DNA from: Saccharina japonica
Taxonomy: Eukaryota > Sar > Phaeophyceae > Laminariales > Laminariaceae
DNA: 64,000 nt
Direction: 5' to 3'
Assembly: GCA_008828725.1 (NCBI GenBank)
Contig: MEHQ01002939.1
Coordinates: 124,001 to 188,000 of the forward strand
Part shown: one piece after another, positions 24,925 to 36,186 of the stretch
Position numbering within the stretch: position 1 is the first letter of the stretch
How the letters are laid out: every line of letters begins with the position of its first letter
Position numbers and translations under genes: made by a program
Notes under the pieces: model-generated
The model's database searches: none
What the model was told of the DNA's origin: nothing
Seen by the model: only the letters and a program-made list of their open reading frames with translations

Positions 24925-26896
24925 ACAAAATACTGGTACTCGTATGAAATACCGCCCCAACAGGGGGACGAAAATAGTATTTTGGGAAGTTTTAGACTTT
25001 GTGTAACTGGTGCCAGGTATCATACTCGTACGAGTAAATATTTATTTTTTTGTTTTGGTTAATTCTTTTCAATGCGAATGCATCGACTCGTGGGTAGGTT
25101 GTGTCTCTGCTTGCACGTGGAGTTGTCTTGCACGCCAAAACAGCGTAGTTTATGATATGTAGCGCGTTGGTGTGACAATGGGCGTGTGGTGGTATGATGG
25201 TTTGTGGGTCGTCAGGCATCGTTTTGAGCTACTCTCATGGGCGTGGCGATTGTGCACGCAGCCTACGCGGTAATTCTGTGCGCCACGGTGATCGGGTGAC
25301 CTACGTACGTATTGATGTGCTTCTTGGTTAGTAGTGTATCCTCTTCTATTGTTCAGGGAAGTCGTGTCGTCGATGCTGCAGCAGTATACAGCGGGACGAA
25401 GCTTTTTGTTTACCTTGCTTGTATGTGGTGGACACTACGCGCTTTAGGGTGGCTGTGTGGTATCAACACTCTTTTGTGATTTGTTGTTGGTGGGTTTGCG
25501 GTCTGAATATTTTGAGGAACCTACCTGCCGTTTGGGCACACACGCATGGGACACGGCCTGCATTTTTGGTGTACACACTGGACACGGTTTTTGCTTCAAA
25601 CCGTCATTGTCTCATTGTTTGTTGTCGTGATATAGGCACCTGTTCTTGCTTGCTCTAGATGCTATTAATAATAGTTATGGTATGTGGCGGTGCTGACGTT
25701 GCATTTTCGCCACAATTACGTGCAGTGCTTAAGCACCCCTCCCTGTTGAATAGCTACGATTTTCGGTTTTGTCAGCGGACATCCTGGGCGCATGCCCGGG
25801 TTTCCTACGTACGTGGATGCAGATCTTGGGGTTTAACGTAGTATGCTGCTTGCTGCTGTAAGAAACCCGGGGATATACCCCAAGATTTCCCTGACTACCA
25901 CATATTTCGGTCTGTCTCGTGTCTGATAGGGTGTATGAGTTATCACACGAATGCTCGTGGGGTCAAGAGGTCTTCCTGTAGGCGTGATGTACAGTTGGCA
26001 ACCATCCACGCTCGCTGACCACCGGCGGCGTCGGTATACATGCCTCGTTAAACAAACTCCAATACGCACACCTAAATTGAGTCGTTAAACAATTGCCATG
26101 ACGGCTTCGAGAAATAAGGTGTTTTTTTGTCAACACGCATGGCTTAGTTTTTTTCTGAGAACACATCGTGCAGAGCCACGGCGGACGATGTCTGCTCAGC
26201 TCTGGTACCAACCGCAGACCGCTGCTACTACTGTACGTAGATATTGGTCATTCCCCAGGGTGCTGAGGTTCTCTGTCGCGGAAAGTTCAAACGTGTTCGT
26301 CAGATTCGAAGAAAGCCAGGGGATCTACAGTATAGTATAGTACCGCTACAGATCAATCGGTACTTTTTTCGCTCGTCGCTCTCACTTGCAACTTGCAACA
26401 CACAACACGTCGTTCATACGTACCTGTTAGTATGTATTTTTTTGCTGTAATTTTTGGTAACCTTCTCGTACGACCGTCTACTAACCTGGCTAGGTAGTTT
26501 TGACAGTATATTGGGGAACAGCACGGCAACGCATCATGCATATCTTTGGCGCTGCATGACAGCTATAATAATAATAGCACTCAGGGACACTGCTGCTGGA
26601 ACGCACGACGGTGTACGTACAGATAGATGCGTTGCTGCATGCAGTAAGAACGTTTCCGTGCCAACATGCACCACTATCATCATCAACGACGCGCATAATT
26701 ATTATTGCTGCGTGCGCACACACACACACTCACGATGTATGTCTACACAGTATCGCGGTACTACAACAGCAGTAGTAGTAGACGGTGGTAGTACAACTAC
26801 AGTAACTGGCTGTCATCAAAAACCCTAAAATAACAAACGCGGGACAGCGGTCAGGACAACAAGGAAGGGCGCCCGGAACAACAGTCTTTTTTCAAC
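24925..26896. other. Intergenic, no gene seen
   Basis: T-rich sequence downstream of TerC with short open frames only. The segment 24925 to about 25702 recurs at 63223-64000 as part of the repeated block. Confidence 0.5.
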
Positions 26897-27040
26897 ACCA
26901 CACTCGAGAAATGGTCAGAACGAATAAACCGGAGAGCGCTGTGATCACAGGAGGACGATCTAGTCTTAGAGAAGAAAATCGTCGTCCTGTGATCAAAGCG
27001 CTCCGGTTTGTTTTTCCATCCTGACCTCGAGGAGTGTGGT
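26897..27040. repeat. Long inverted repeat (foldback, MITE-like)
   Basis: Two arms of about 60 bp, ACCACACTCGAG through CTGTGATCACAGGAGGACGA on the left and its inverted counterpart ending GGAGTGTGGT on the right, surround a loop of about 15 bp. Arms agree apart from several mismatches and small indels. No target duplication was found and nothing is coded. Confidence 0.65.
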
Positions 27041-27654
27041 ACTACTATTAATACTACTACTGCTGTTTGTTGTAATAGTATGGTTGGTGTCGAAAAAATA
27101 CTGTTAATTCGGGACGCCCCTTGTCAGTATTATATTATTCTGCAACGCACATATAACAGCTCGACGGTGCTTCCCTGCCTACAGCGAACGCTTCCTCCAC
27201 GGCGCGCAGAATTAGTGTACGACTACGTGCAGTACATGGATGGTGTGATGTGGTGTGAATGTATCAGGTCCATTGGGTTCATTTATTTTCAGCAATCCGA
27301 AATCGAAACCCCTCGTACGAACAAACTCTACAGCAACAAACGTCAGCAGCAGCAATCATATTATTTTGTAACGCATATCCCTCCCTCCTGGTATGATGCA
27401 TGCCAGTTCCTGAAGAAGATATTATGATGACTACTCGTACGAGGTACGAGTACAGAGTACGTGTGTGTGTATTCGTGTGGCTAAAATCTGCTGCACGCGG
27501 CAAGGCCTGACAGCCTCCCGGGACCAAAAAATTAGGATGGTGGTGGTTCTTGTTAGATGGGGGCAGATATGATGCTGCCGTGCTTCGAGTATGCATGGAT
27601 ACGAGTAGGACAATGTGTTTGTTGAGAAACTCAGGAAAAATAACAAAACCGTTG
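27041..27654. other. Intergenic, no gene seen
   Basis: AT-rich sequence with trinucleotide runs near 27040 and scattered TACGAG motifs. No exon supported. Confidence 0.4.
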
Positions 27655-27662
27655 AAGATTTC

Positions 27663-29172
27663 CAAGGCTTATCACGGTACTCGATAATCGAGACGGGACG
27701 GGACGGTACTGTTTTTACTTGTTTGGCGGGAAAAAAAATGAAGACGGGACGGGACGGGACGGTAAAATGACGACCAAACAGGTTTTTGAGACGGGACGGG
27801 ACGGGACGGTTGGTGTACAATTTCTCAACGGGACGGGACGGTAATTTCAACGGGGTAGATTTTCACGACGGGACGGGACGGTAAAATTCAACGGATTGTT
27901 TTTCCACGACGGGACGGGACGGTAAATATAATTTTTCACGACGGGACGGGACGGTAAAAAAACTTTTTCACGACGGGACGGGACGGTAAAAATAATTTTT
28001 CACGACGGGACGGGACGGTAAATATTTTTCTTGACGGCGGGAAGAGACGGCACGGGATCATTGGATCAGAACAGTTGTTGTTGCTCCAGAGGAATAAAAG
28101 AAAAGAAACACTCGTACGAATCGTACGTAAACAGAAAGCCATCTTGAAATGCGTATTCCCATAATAAATTATATACCGGCACGGCGAAATCACACCGAAT
28201 TACCTTGCAATTTACAAATTACGCTACGAACTCGTATATATTTACATAATAGTACAGAGCAATCCTCATCATGCTTCGTCCACAGAAATAACCTTGCCAG
28301 CCGCAGCGTTTTGAACAGTGACTGATGCGGCAGCCTCCACGTCGCAGTTAGCCTTTAACGCCGCTACATCCTGGAGAACTTTCGCTAGCCCGGGGATCAA
28401 GTGCGAGTTGAGCTTGAGCAGCATCATCGTTTCGATTTTGTCAGTCCCAAGGGAGGTGCGCAGTTGGCTAACGACTGCCGAAAGAGCAGATAAGTTGTTC
28501 CTTTCTGCTTGACAACTGGTGGTGTCGATCCCCAGGTACAGTCGAGCCAACAGTCCGACATGTGGCCAGCGAGCCGACACTACCACCCCCCCCGTCTTGG
28601 CGTCTACTGTATGTACATCCATCGTAAATTCGTAAATTCAAATTTTTGTTATTTCATTATTTCATATTTTGATATTTTGATGTTTCATATTTCGGAATTT
28701 TCGTATTTCGTAATTCCGTAAATTCGTAAATTCGTATCACTTAAATTTAATTTTAATGTATTACCAGTGTGAAAAAACAAATTTTGTAAATTCGTAGATT
28801 CTTGGTGGGAATGACGGGAAGAGACAACGGGCAGATGTGAATCTTGGCGGGAGAGACAAGTTTTGTCGGCGGGACGGGACGGTAAAGACAACGGCGCATG
28901 ACGGGACGGGACGGTAAATTACATTATCTCGACGGGACGGGACGGTAATTTTCAACGGGAGCGATTTTCTTGACGGGACGGGACGGTAAAGTTCAACGGG
29001 GCAGATTTCGATGACGGGACGGGACGGTAAATTTCAACGGTTGGAGATTTGTTGGCGGGACGGGACGGGACGGGATTTGACGGGACGACGGGAACAGTTT
29101 AACGACGGTTTAACCGTCCCGTCCCGCCGTTACCGTCGTTACCGTCCCGCCAAAATACCGTGATAAGCCTTG
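27663..29172 (-). mobile_element. hAT-family DNA transposon, internally degraded, carrying a GACGGGACGG satellite
   Basis: Perfect 17-bp terminal inverted repeats CAAGGCTTATCACGGTA (27663-27679 and inverted at 29156-29172) are flanked by the 8-bp duplication AAGATTTC (27655-27662 and 29173-29180). An 8-bp duplication and CA-rich termini are hAT hallmarks. A minus-strand transposase remnant with a hAT C-terminal dimerisation pattern lies inside. Both subterminal regions, about 27690-28050 and 28870-29155, are filled with imperfect repeats of GACGGGACGGGACGGTAAA separated by short T-rich spacers. Confidence 0.82.
28269..28622 (-). pseudogene. hAT transposase C-terminal dimerisation remnant
   Basis: The 117-residue frame contains WPHVGLLARLYLGIDTTSCQ then AERNNLSALSAVVSQLR and MMLLKLN. 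This follows the hATC pattern (P..LA..YL.I..TS...ER..S, then an N-terminated helix). Only the C-terminal end of a normal transposase is present; the rest of the element has no matching frame. It is read in the minus orientation of the element that surrounds it. Confidence 0.7.
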
Positions 29173-29197
29173 AAGATTTCGAACATTTTTTTGGAGT

Positions 29198-29659
29198 TCA
29201 CAACAAGTAAATGGCCAACGGGTGCCGCCGGCAATCCTCCCCGGCGGTACAGATATTATCTCCGGACTCCGGGAGAATCCGACGATCTTCGAAAAACCGG
29301 ACGTTTCTCCAGCGCATCCCATCAACATCAGGATTCAGGGCGGCAGTGTGTACGACCACACCGTGGCTTGCAATGCTTTGCTCGCGGGCGAGAGGCGGCC
29401 ATCCGCCACGCTCAAGCCCTTGTGCGTATCTCTCGTTGACCAGTGATTGCTTTTGTTTGGTGAGGCATTTAGCGTTGGGCATTGCGATAGATTGCTCGTG
29501 GCCCAGGAGTATGAAACGGTCAAAGTCGATACGACAGGACGAGGCGTCGAAATTTGCCCACCGTTTCGACCCTCCCCGTGGCATTGATGGGGCTGTCGGC
29601 GCTGGAAGGCAGCAATCGGCACGCAGGGCTACGACGACAGCGATCAACAACGGCGTCAT
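29198..29659 (-). CDS. Hypothetical protein with possible signal peptide
   Basis: An uninterrupted 153-residue frame begins with an N-terminus rich in hydrophobic residues (MTPLLIAVVVALRADCC) that could be a signal peptide. Cysteines lie mostly in the first half. I recognise no family. The opposite strand also has an open stretch, 29222-29446, that could instead be an exon; if spliced at GTGCGT near 29424 it would end in phase 2, matching the entry phase of the glycosyltransferase exon at 31925. Only one reading, or neither, may be real. It starts 26 bp right of the hAT element. Confidence 0.25.
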   Translation of the reverse strand: MTPLLIAVVVALRADCCLPAPTAPSMPRGGSKRWANFDASSCRIDFDRFILLGHEQSIAMPNAKCLTKQKQSLVNERYAQGLERGGWPPLAREQSIASHGVVVHTAALNPDVDGMRWRNVRFFEDRRILPESGDNICTAGEDCRRHPLAIYLL

Positions 29660-30057
29660 TCAGCAGTTTGCCATGGATTGCATTTCCAGTTGCGTAACAA
29701 CCTGCAATGTAAATATAAATACTTCGTATATATGGGTTTAAGAAATGCAATTGCTGGACTCGAACCCCTGTGAAACACTTATTGAAAACTCGACAGGCCG
29801 TACGTACGTTGAGCAGCTACACAGCAGTATAGGCATCTACAATAATAAGTATATAGTGTGCCGTAGACTGATACGCAACTTTCTACAAAATGTAAGTACA
29901 CATACTTCGAAGTATAGGTTGCCTGGTATTACTTTTCACTTTCAAGGGACATGTCTTTAAGTACTCATCTTACTTCAAGGCATTCACAACTTAGAAGAGG
30001 ACACTCGACATTCACCAAAGCCTACGATATAACTCCATTTTTTGTGTATTCTTACTA
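29660..30057. other. Intergenic, no gene seen
   Basis: AT-rich sequence between the hypothetical frame and the inverted-repeat element. No exon supported. Confidence 0.4.
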
Positions 30058-30770
30058 CGTACGAGCTGGGCCAGCCAAAATAATGTTTTCAAAGCAGATT
30101 AGCCATGCCCCGACCAATTTAACGAAGTTGGACCTGGAATTTGGACACAGTGTAGATCATGTACTAACCAACACATTTGCCGCCTACCCTTTTTTTTTTT
30201 TTTTCCTCGAGAGAGATACGACGATACAAAAATCGAAAAAAATGCAAAAACGCTCAAAACTACTTTTTAAAAAAAAAACAAAGAGGGCAGGCGGCAGGTA
30301 TTTTTGCACGTACGTACGGTCCAAAGACGTGGTTAAAATTTCAGAGTAAAACTCTCGAAATTGGTCGGGGCATGACGGAATTACCATTTTTTCCGTAATT
30401 ACTTGACTTATATATGGAATCGAGTTTTGGTCATATCTCTTGATGGGTGGCGAATTGGGCAACGAGACTTACATCGATCTTCTCCTTGTGTCTTCAGCAT
30501 TGTCCCCACCAAATTTCATGTTGATCGAAAATGACATTTTTTATACGAAATTAGAATGAAAAAAATGTTGTTTTCGAGTTTTCGCGGATATCTCGGCGAG
30601 ATCGAGTCGAGAAAAAAAAATGTATATAATTTTTAAGATACAAAAAAAAATTGCACAAGCACTGCTATGTCAGGGTTGGCGCTTCAAAATTTTGTAGTCT
30701 AATTCGCAGTGGTTCACGAGATACTACTTTAGGAAGCTTTGTAGGTTTCTTGGCTGGCCCAGCTCGTACG
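30058..30770. mobile_element. Inverted-repeat element of 713 bp, class unknown
   Basis: CGTACGAGCTGGGCCAGCCA at 30058 is exactly inverted at the right end (to 30770). The interior is AT-rich, with A and T runs and no coding frame of interest. No target duplication could be assigned. A non-autonomous DNA transposon is the simplest reading. Confidence 0.55.
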
Positions 30771-31924
30771 GATTTTGGGTTGCTGTGATTGCAAAAGATA
30801 TTCGTGCTCGTAAAAAACTCATCGTTGCGCGTTGTACTGCTGTTGTATCATATATACTACTTCGCCATCGACCAACGGCCCACACTGTGCTTCTGGGGGG
30901 TCGGCCCAGAAAAGGGAGTAGGCGGCGTCATGAGGATACGGATACTGTACGTATAGCTACAGCATACGTAGCGGTACGTAGTACATGCCCCCCGAAGAAT
31001 GTCCATCGTTGTACCGAAATACCACCATGTATGTACCGAAATGTAAGTACTTTTTTCGTATGAATATTTCATTAAAACGGTTATTATATTTAGGGACAGA
31101 GTGACACATGATTGTAAATACCGTCACCCTGGGTACAGCGGGTACCCCGATTGAACAGCGCCCAAGATAAGAGCATTCCCCTTAAGAACTGGTCCCACGT
31201 TTTTGGGGACAAACTACTTGGAATTGGTGTGGGACACGTTCTACAGTTCTGAACGGGTTAAGAGCGGTGAAAGCAGCATGTCTCGCCTATACTAAAAGCT
31301 ATATATTGCTCACTACAGATAAGAGCAATGCGTAGTTAAGAGCGCTTGTTTTGGCTCAAGATTGTCACGGGGCACTCTTAAATCGGGGTACCCACTGCTG
31401 TATTGTTATCAATCAGCAAACGAGAAGATCGACACCATTTATTGTGGATTAATGCTGTACGGGGATAACGAGATCCGCATGTTTGGAATCGCTTCAGTGC
31501 AGGCAGTTGTCTGTAAGAAGCAACGGCGAAGAAGAGCTCTTGCGATGCCCTTCCAGTCTCCTATCCAACAACGCGGTGACGGTCCACACATCAGACGTAT
31601 CAGATTCATCTCCATTAATTTCATTATCTAGAGTTTCGAGGCAGGTAGTATAGATCCCTGGCCTACATCTTGATCTGTACGATATCAAGCATGCTTGCCG
31701 AGTGGGATATGTGTGATACGCCTCTTGCGCACATGTTTGTTTGGCGGGATCTGTGTGATAACGGTTCTTGTCAAATATCCCAGAAAGGAAAATACTTCGT
31801 GTAAGATCTAAATAGATGATCAACTGTACCGTGGATCGTGATCTACTCGATGTGTGGTAACATCCTGCACCCCCCCCGCGCCATGACACGCCTGCGCATA
31901 CATACGTACTCGTACTGTTGGCAG
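30771..31924. other. Intergenic or 5' intron of the next gene
   Basis: No exon recognised. It holds the inverted CCAAGTAGTTTGTCCCC-family copy. The acceptor TGTTGGCAG at 31924 opens the first recognised glycosyltransferase exon, so this is probably intronic. Confidence 0.4.
31163..31262 (-). repeat. CCAAGTAGTTTGTCCCC repeat, inverted
   Basis: CCCCTTAAGAACTGGTCCCA then GTTTTTGGGGACAAACTACT is the near-exact reverse complement of 23065-23120. Confidence 0.65.
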
Positions 31925-34900
31925 GTTTGTGTTCCGTTTCACGTTTGAGGACTTTTCACAGGCGCGCAACACCGTCTTGCGCTCAACCTGGCAAAACTTC
32001 CCCCAGGCGTCTCACATCCTGATTGCCGACGCCGACTGGAGGCCAACCCTGGCTACGGTGGACTTGTCCGAGTTGGACTTCCATCATCGCTCCTTCCACT
32101 TTCTTGTCTGGGACCACACCGGACACACTACCCGATTGGTGGGTTGGCTGCTGCGTCGCGACGAGCGCTATCGTTTCAAGTACAGGTGAGGTCGCCCATT
32201 ACGCCCGCTCAGTCCCACGTTTTTTTACCCGGCGTGCGTGCTAGGATCTGAGACAACGTATTTTCATTTCAACGCTTGGTGAACGTGATCGAGGCTCTGG
32301 GGTGTGTCAGGTCCTACGCAGTTAGGCAAGGTAAACAGCACTCATGATCATCGTGGTTGAAAGTATACTTTCGTGTTGGATTATATCGGAGTGAAGAGGA
32401 GTCCGCCTGGGACATCGGTCGTCGGTCGTCGTGAGAGTCACACCCAGTACCTTAAATTCCCTCGGAATAAACAAGCCTTCTACCATAAATATACGTACTC
32501 ACTGTGCGATGCTGACAGCTGTACTCCGAGCATATTCAACAACCCCCCTGATCGGTGCACCGATCAGGGGGGCTGTTGAATATGCTCGGAGTACAGCTGT
32601 CAGTATCGCACAGTCATGTACGGTGGAATACGTATGTATATGCATGGTAGAAGTAGCCATGCACATATAAAGAAGGTACAATCCACGTGGGAACCCTTCT
32701 GACAACGCACAAATCAAACATGCCAAAACCAAATAAAATAGAACGGCGTTAATGAACTGCAACAGCCCCCTTATTAGAACCCCTCTTTCAAGAACGTCGG
32801 TGTACCGTCATATTTGCCAGGGTAAAACGACAAGTATTAAAGTACTTAATCTCAACACCAAAACATATTAACTGCCGATGATAAACGGCAATAATTTAAC
32901 CAACAACAACAACAATCTCTTTCAACTCCAAAACTAAATATCTTAAGTCAATACTACCGTAAGTCTCCCAAAATACCAAACTTTTCAAATACTTCCACAT
33001 TCATGTCAATGTTTGGATTACCTATCTGACACGTCAACTAAATCTCACTCGGACGTGATGCTAATGATCCCCCCCAAGTCACATGTTTTCTGTTTTCCTA
33101 AAACATTCCCCGAAAAGAAATAATTACCCCATTCAAATCACCTGTATTCATCCATTTCGATTCAAAGTAAACCTGCCGTAGATCTCCATTCATGTCAAAA
33201 CAGCATCAAACCCACCGCATGCTCATGACAAAGTGGCAGTGGAACTAGAACGCTTCCGTGCTTAACGGTTTCGTCGAGAAATCATCATGTTACTACGTCG
33301 ACTGCACGTGCGTAATGGAGATCGCTCGCGAGATTGGTAGGAATGCCATCAAGGATGGACGATCAATCCTGCTCAATAGGTTGGACGAACAGTCCCGTTC
33401 GCTGCATCTATAGTGTAGTACTTTCAATAGACAGTCTTGCGCTTTTTTCGGACGTGTCGATGGCGGAGCTCCCAGGCTCCTTCCCGACCTCTGCACTGCC
33501 GCCTCTCCAAGAGACTCGCTCTCTCTCTCGAGTTCCTCTGCCCTAGCTTGCAGCGAGCGGGATTATCCGTCCAACCTTGCTTGCATTGAGCGGGATACCA
33601 TAAGTCGTCTAACTTTGCTTGCATTTCTGTTAAGGTCGCTTCCATAAACTCCTCCATATTTTCTAGATGGGGATCGCTCTAATCGCCTCCTAAATAGAGC
33701 AGCGGTTAGAGTGATCCCCATCTCGCCAATGGAGGAAAGTATGGAAGCGAGATTGGCAGAAATACAAGCGAAGTTGGGCGAGCAATCCCGCTCAATGCAA
33801 GCAAGGTTGGACGAACAATCCCACTCGGGGCAAGCTAGGACAGAGGAACTGGAGAAGAAGAGCGCCTCTCGGAAAGGCGACAGTGCAGAGGCCGGTAAAT
33901 AACCTGGGAGCCCCGCCATCGCCGCGTCCGATAGAACGCAAGATTACTTGTTGAACCCGTTTGTCCGAAAGTGTAACTAGCTTGCAGCGAGCGGGGTTGT
34001 TCGTCCAACCTTGCTTGCATTGAGCGGGATTGCTCGTCCAACTTTGCGTGCATTTCTGCCAATCCCACTCCCATACTTTCCTTCATATTTGCGAGGTGGG
34101 AGTCACTCTAACCGCTGTCCCTAGCCCATAGAGCGTTGACTGATAACACTACGAGATCAAGGCTCTGGGGCTTGATGGGTCTTACGTAATGAGCCGAGGC
34201 AAACAGGTAAACAACACTAATGATCATGGTTGGAGGGACCCTCGTGCTGGATTATATCGGAGTGAAGACGAATCCAAATGGGGCATCGGTCATCGGTTGT
34301 CGTGACAGTTACACCCAGTACCTAAATACCCACGGAACAAACAAGCCTTCTACCCTACATATACGTATTCCGCCGAATATGACTGCGCGATACTCACATC
34401 GGTACTCCGAGTATCTTCAACACAACGTGTACTCTTCCTTCTTGTCGGTACTTTAACCGTGCACGGTGCGTGCGTGGTACCACCTGAAATAATACAATGT
34501 CATGCAAGTGTTTCTCTTGCAGGCAAATGCAAACGGTAGTGCAACGCAAATATATAGCATTGGCCTGATTTTCCCCTTGCTGGTCACCTTTAATGTTTGC
34601 CCCGTACCAGGTATGTGTATGTTTCTTGATGTTCTGCCTTCCGTTATTTACGGCACCATCAACACACCCACAGCAAGAGTGTCCGTCCTGATTATCCATC
34701 CTACCCGTAGAGAGATACTGGTATAGTGTTTCTCGTTCAATAGACAAATGCTAGCCAAATGCTAATATTGACTTGCGAAGTATCGAGGGGTAATTGGCGC
34801 ACCATGATTCAACGAAGAGGCCTTGCAAGGCAGACAGACCACAAGGCCGCAAGGCAGACCACGGGTCGAACCTTATGACAGTACGGCGCAAGGAGAGTTG

Positions 34901-36155
34901 CGTCATTTCATATGGTCTGTCAATCCGAAGAAGGCATCTCGTGGCAATACGGACGATGCTTATTAATAGGCCGATAACAAAAAATGCATAAAGATTAAGA
35001 CAACGTCGGAGAAGGATACTGGCTTTTTTTCGGCTGAAAAAAGTACCACAATATGGATCTACATACCGAAAATACTGTCAACAACATACCTGCCAAACAC
35101 ACGCCAACTCTATCTACGTGGTCAGGGTTCACGAAACTCTGGACAGAAGCGTTGCAGATACCGAACCAGGGAAGCTGTTGGGATGGGAGGTGCGGGTGGT
35201 CGAGAGCGATACCAGCTGGCACGCCGCTCTTCACGGGCACAGTCGAACGGCAGAGGTGCGTTGAAATGGGACGGATTTTTTTTCACCAGCGTGATAATCA
35301 CTGAACCTCAGCTTGTTGAATCTCTGTGCATAGCCACCGAAGCCTGAAAGTCTGGGACAGACCAGGCCAGGCGATTGGCAACAGGGCTGGGTCGAGTGCT
35401 CACCCCCTGCCGGTTAGAAGGGATAGCCTGCTAGTCTACTTCGTCGGCGCTGGTAGTGCTATATGAAGAGGAGGTGTTGTACATAGCTTGCGGAAGACCA
35501 GCGAGCGGCGTTTGGGGTGCTCATATACCACGTGATTCAGTGTTGGGAATTGCTCCACGGCCGCACCTGTAGCACGAAAAGAGCCCCTCGTTCGCTCGAC
35601 GGCACGCGGTCGACGAATCAACCACTATGTACTGATGTGTCACCGGTGCCGCATGAAATCAAACGCACAGCGGAAACATTGCTTCCTCCGCTATAGATAG
35701 TATAAAACCTGTTTGTATGCGCGCCCCTCTTTTACTATATTAGCGGTTCCTGTTCGACCTCGGACTTTTGGAGCTGGACTACGCAGACGACCCGACCGAT
35801 CTGCACACGCTGTTTTACCTCGGTGAGAAGTACAGAGTTACACGTCATCGTGTGTTGGTGCTCGCTTTCAGTCACTACTGCAGTATATAGGTAAGTGAAG
35901 CAAGGCTGCCTGATACAAGCCGTAGGCCGTGTGCGGTCTCAGGGGAAAAAAAAAACGAAATCCCGCCGCACTAAAAATATATAGAATTAAAAAACAGCAG
36001 CACGGCGACCGCGGCTAAGTCGAGACGGCATGCGACGAGCCAAGTCCCACGCGTTCGCCCAAACTCGCCCGCTTTTGCAGATGCCGGGTTTGTGGAAATC
36101 GGTCACGTACAACTCTTTGCAAGAAGTGATATAGACCATAGACAGACCGTACACA

Positions 36156-36186
<31 letters not shown>

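Noticed and set aside
27690-29155. CRISPR-like appearance of regularly spaced GACGGGACGG repeats
   Set aside because: Repeats vary in length, spacers are short T-rich remnants, the setting is a eukaryotic hAT element, and there are no cas genes.
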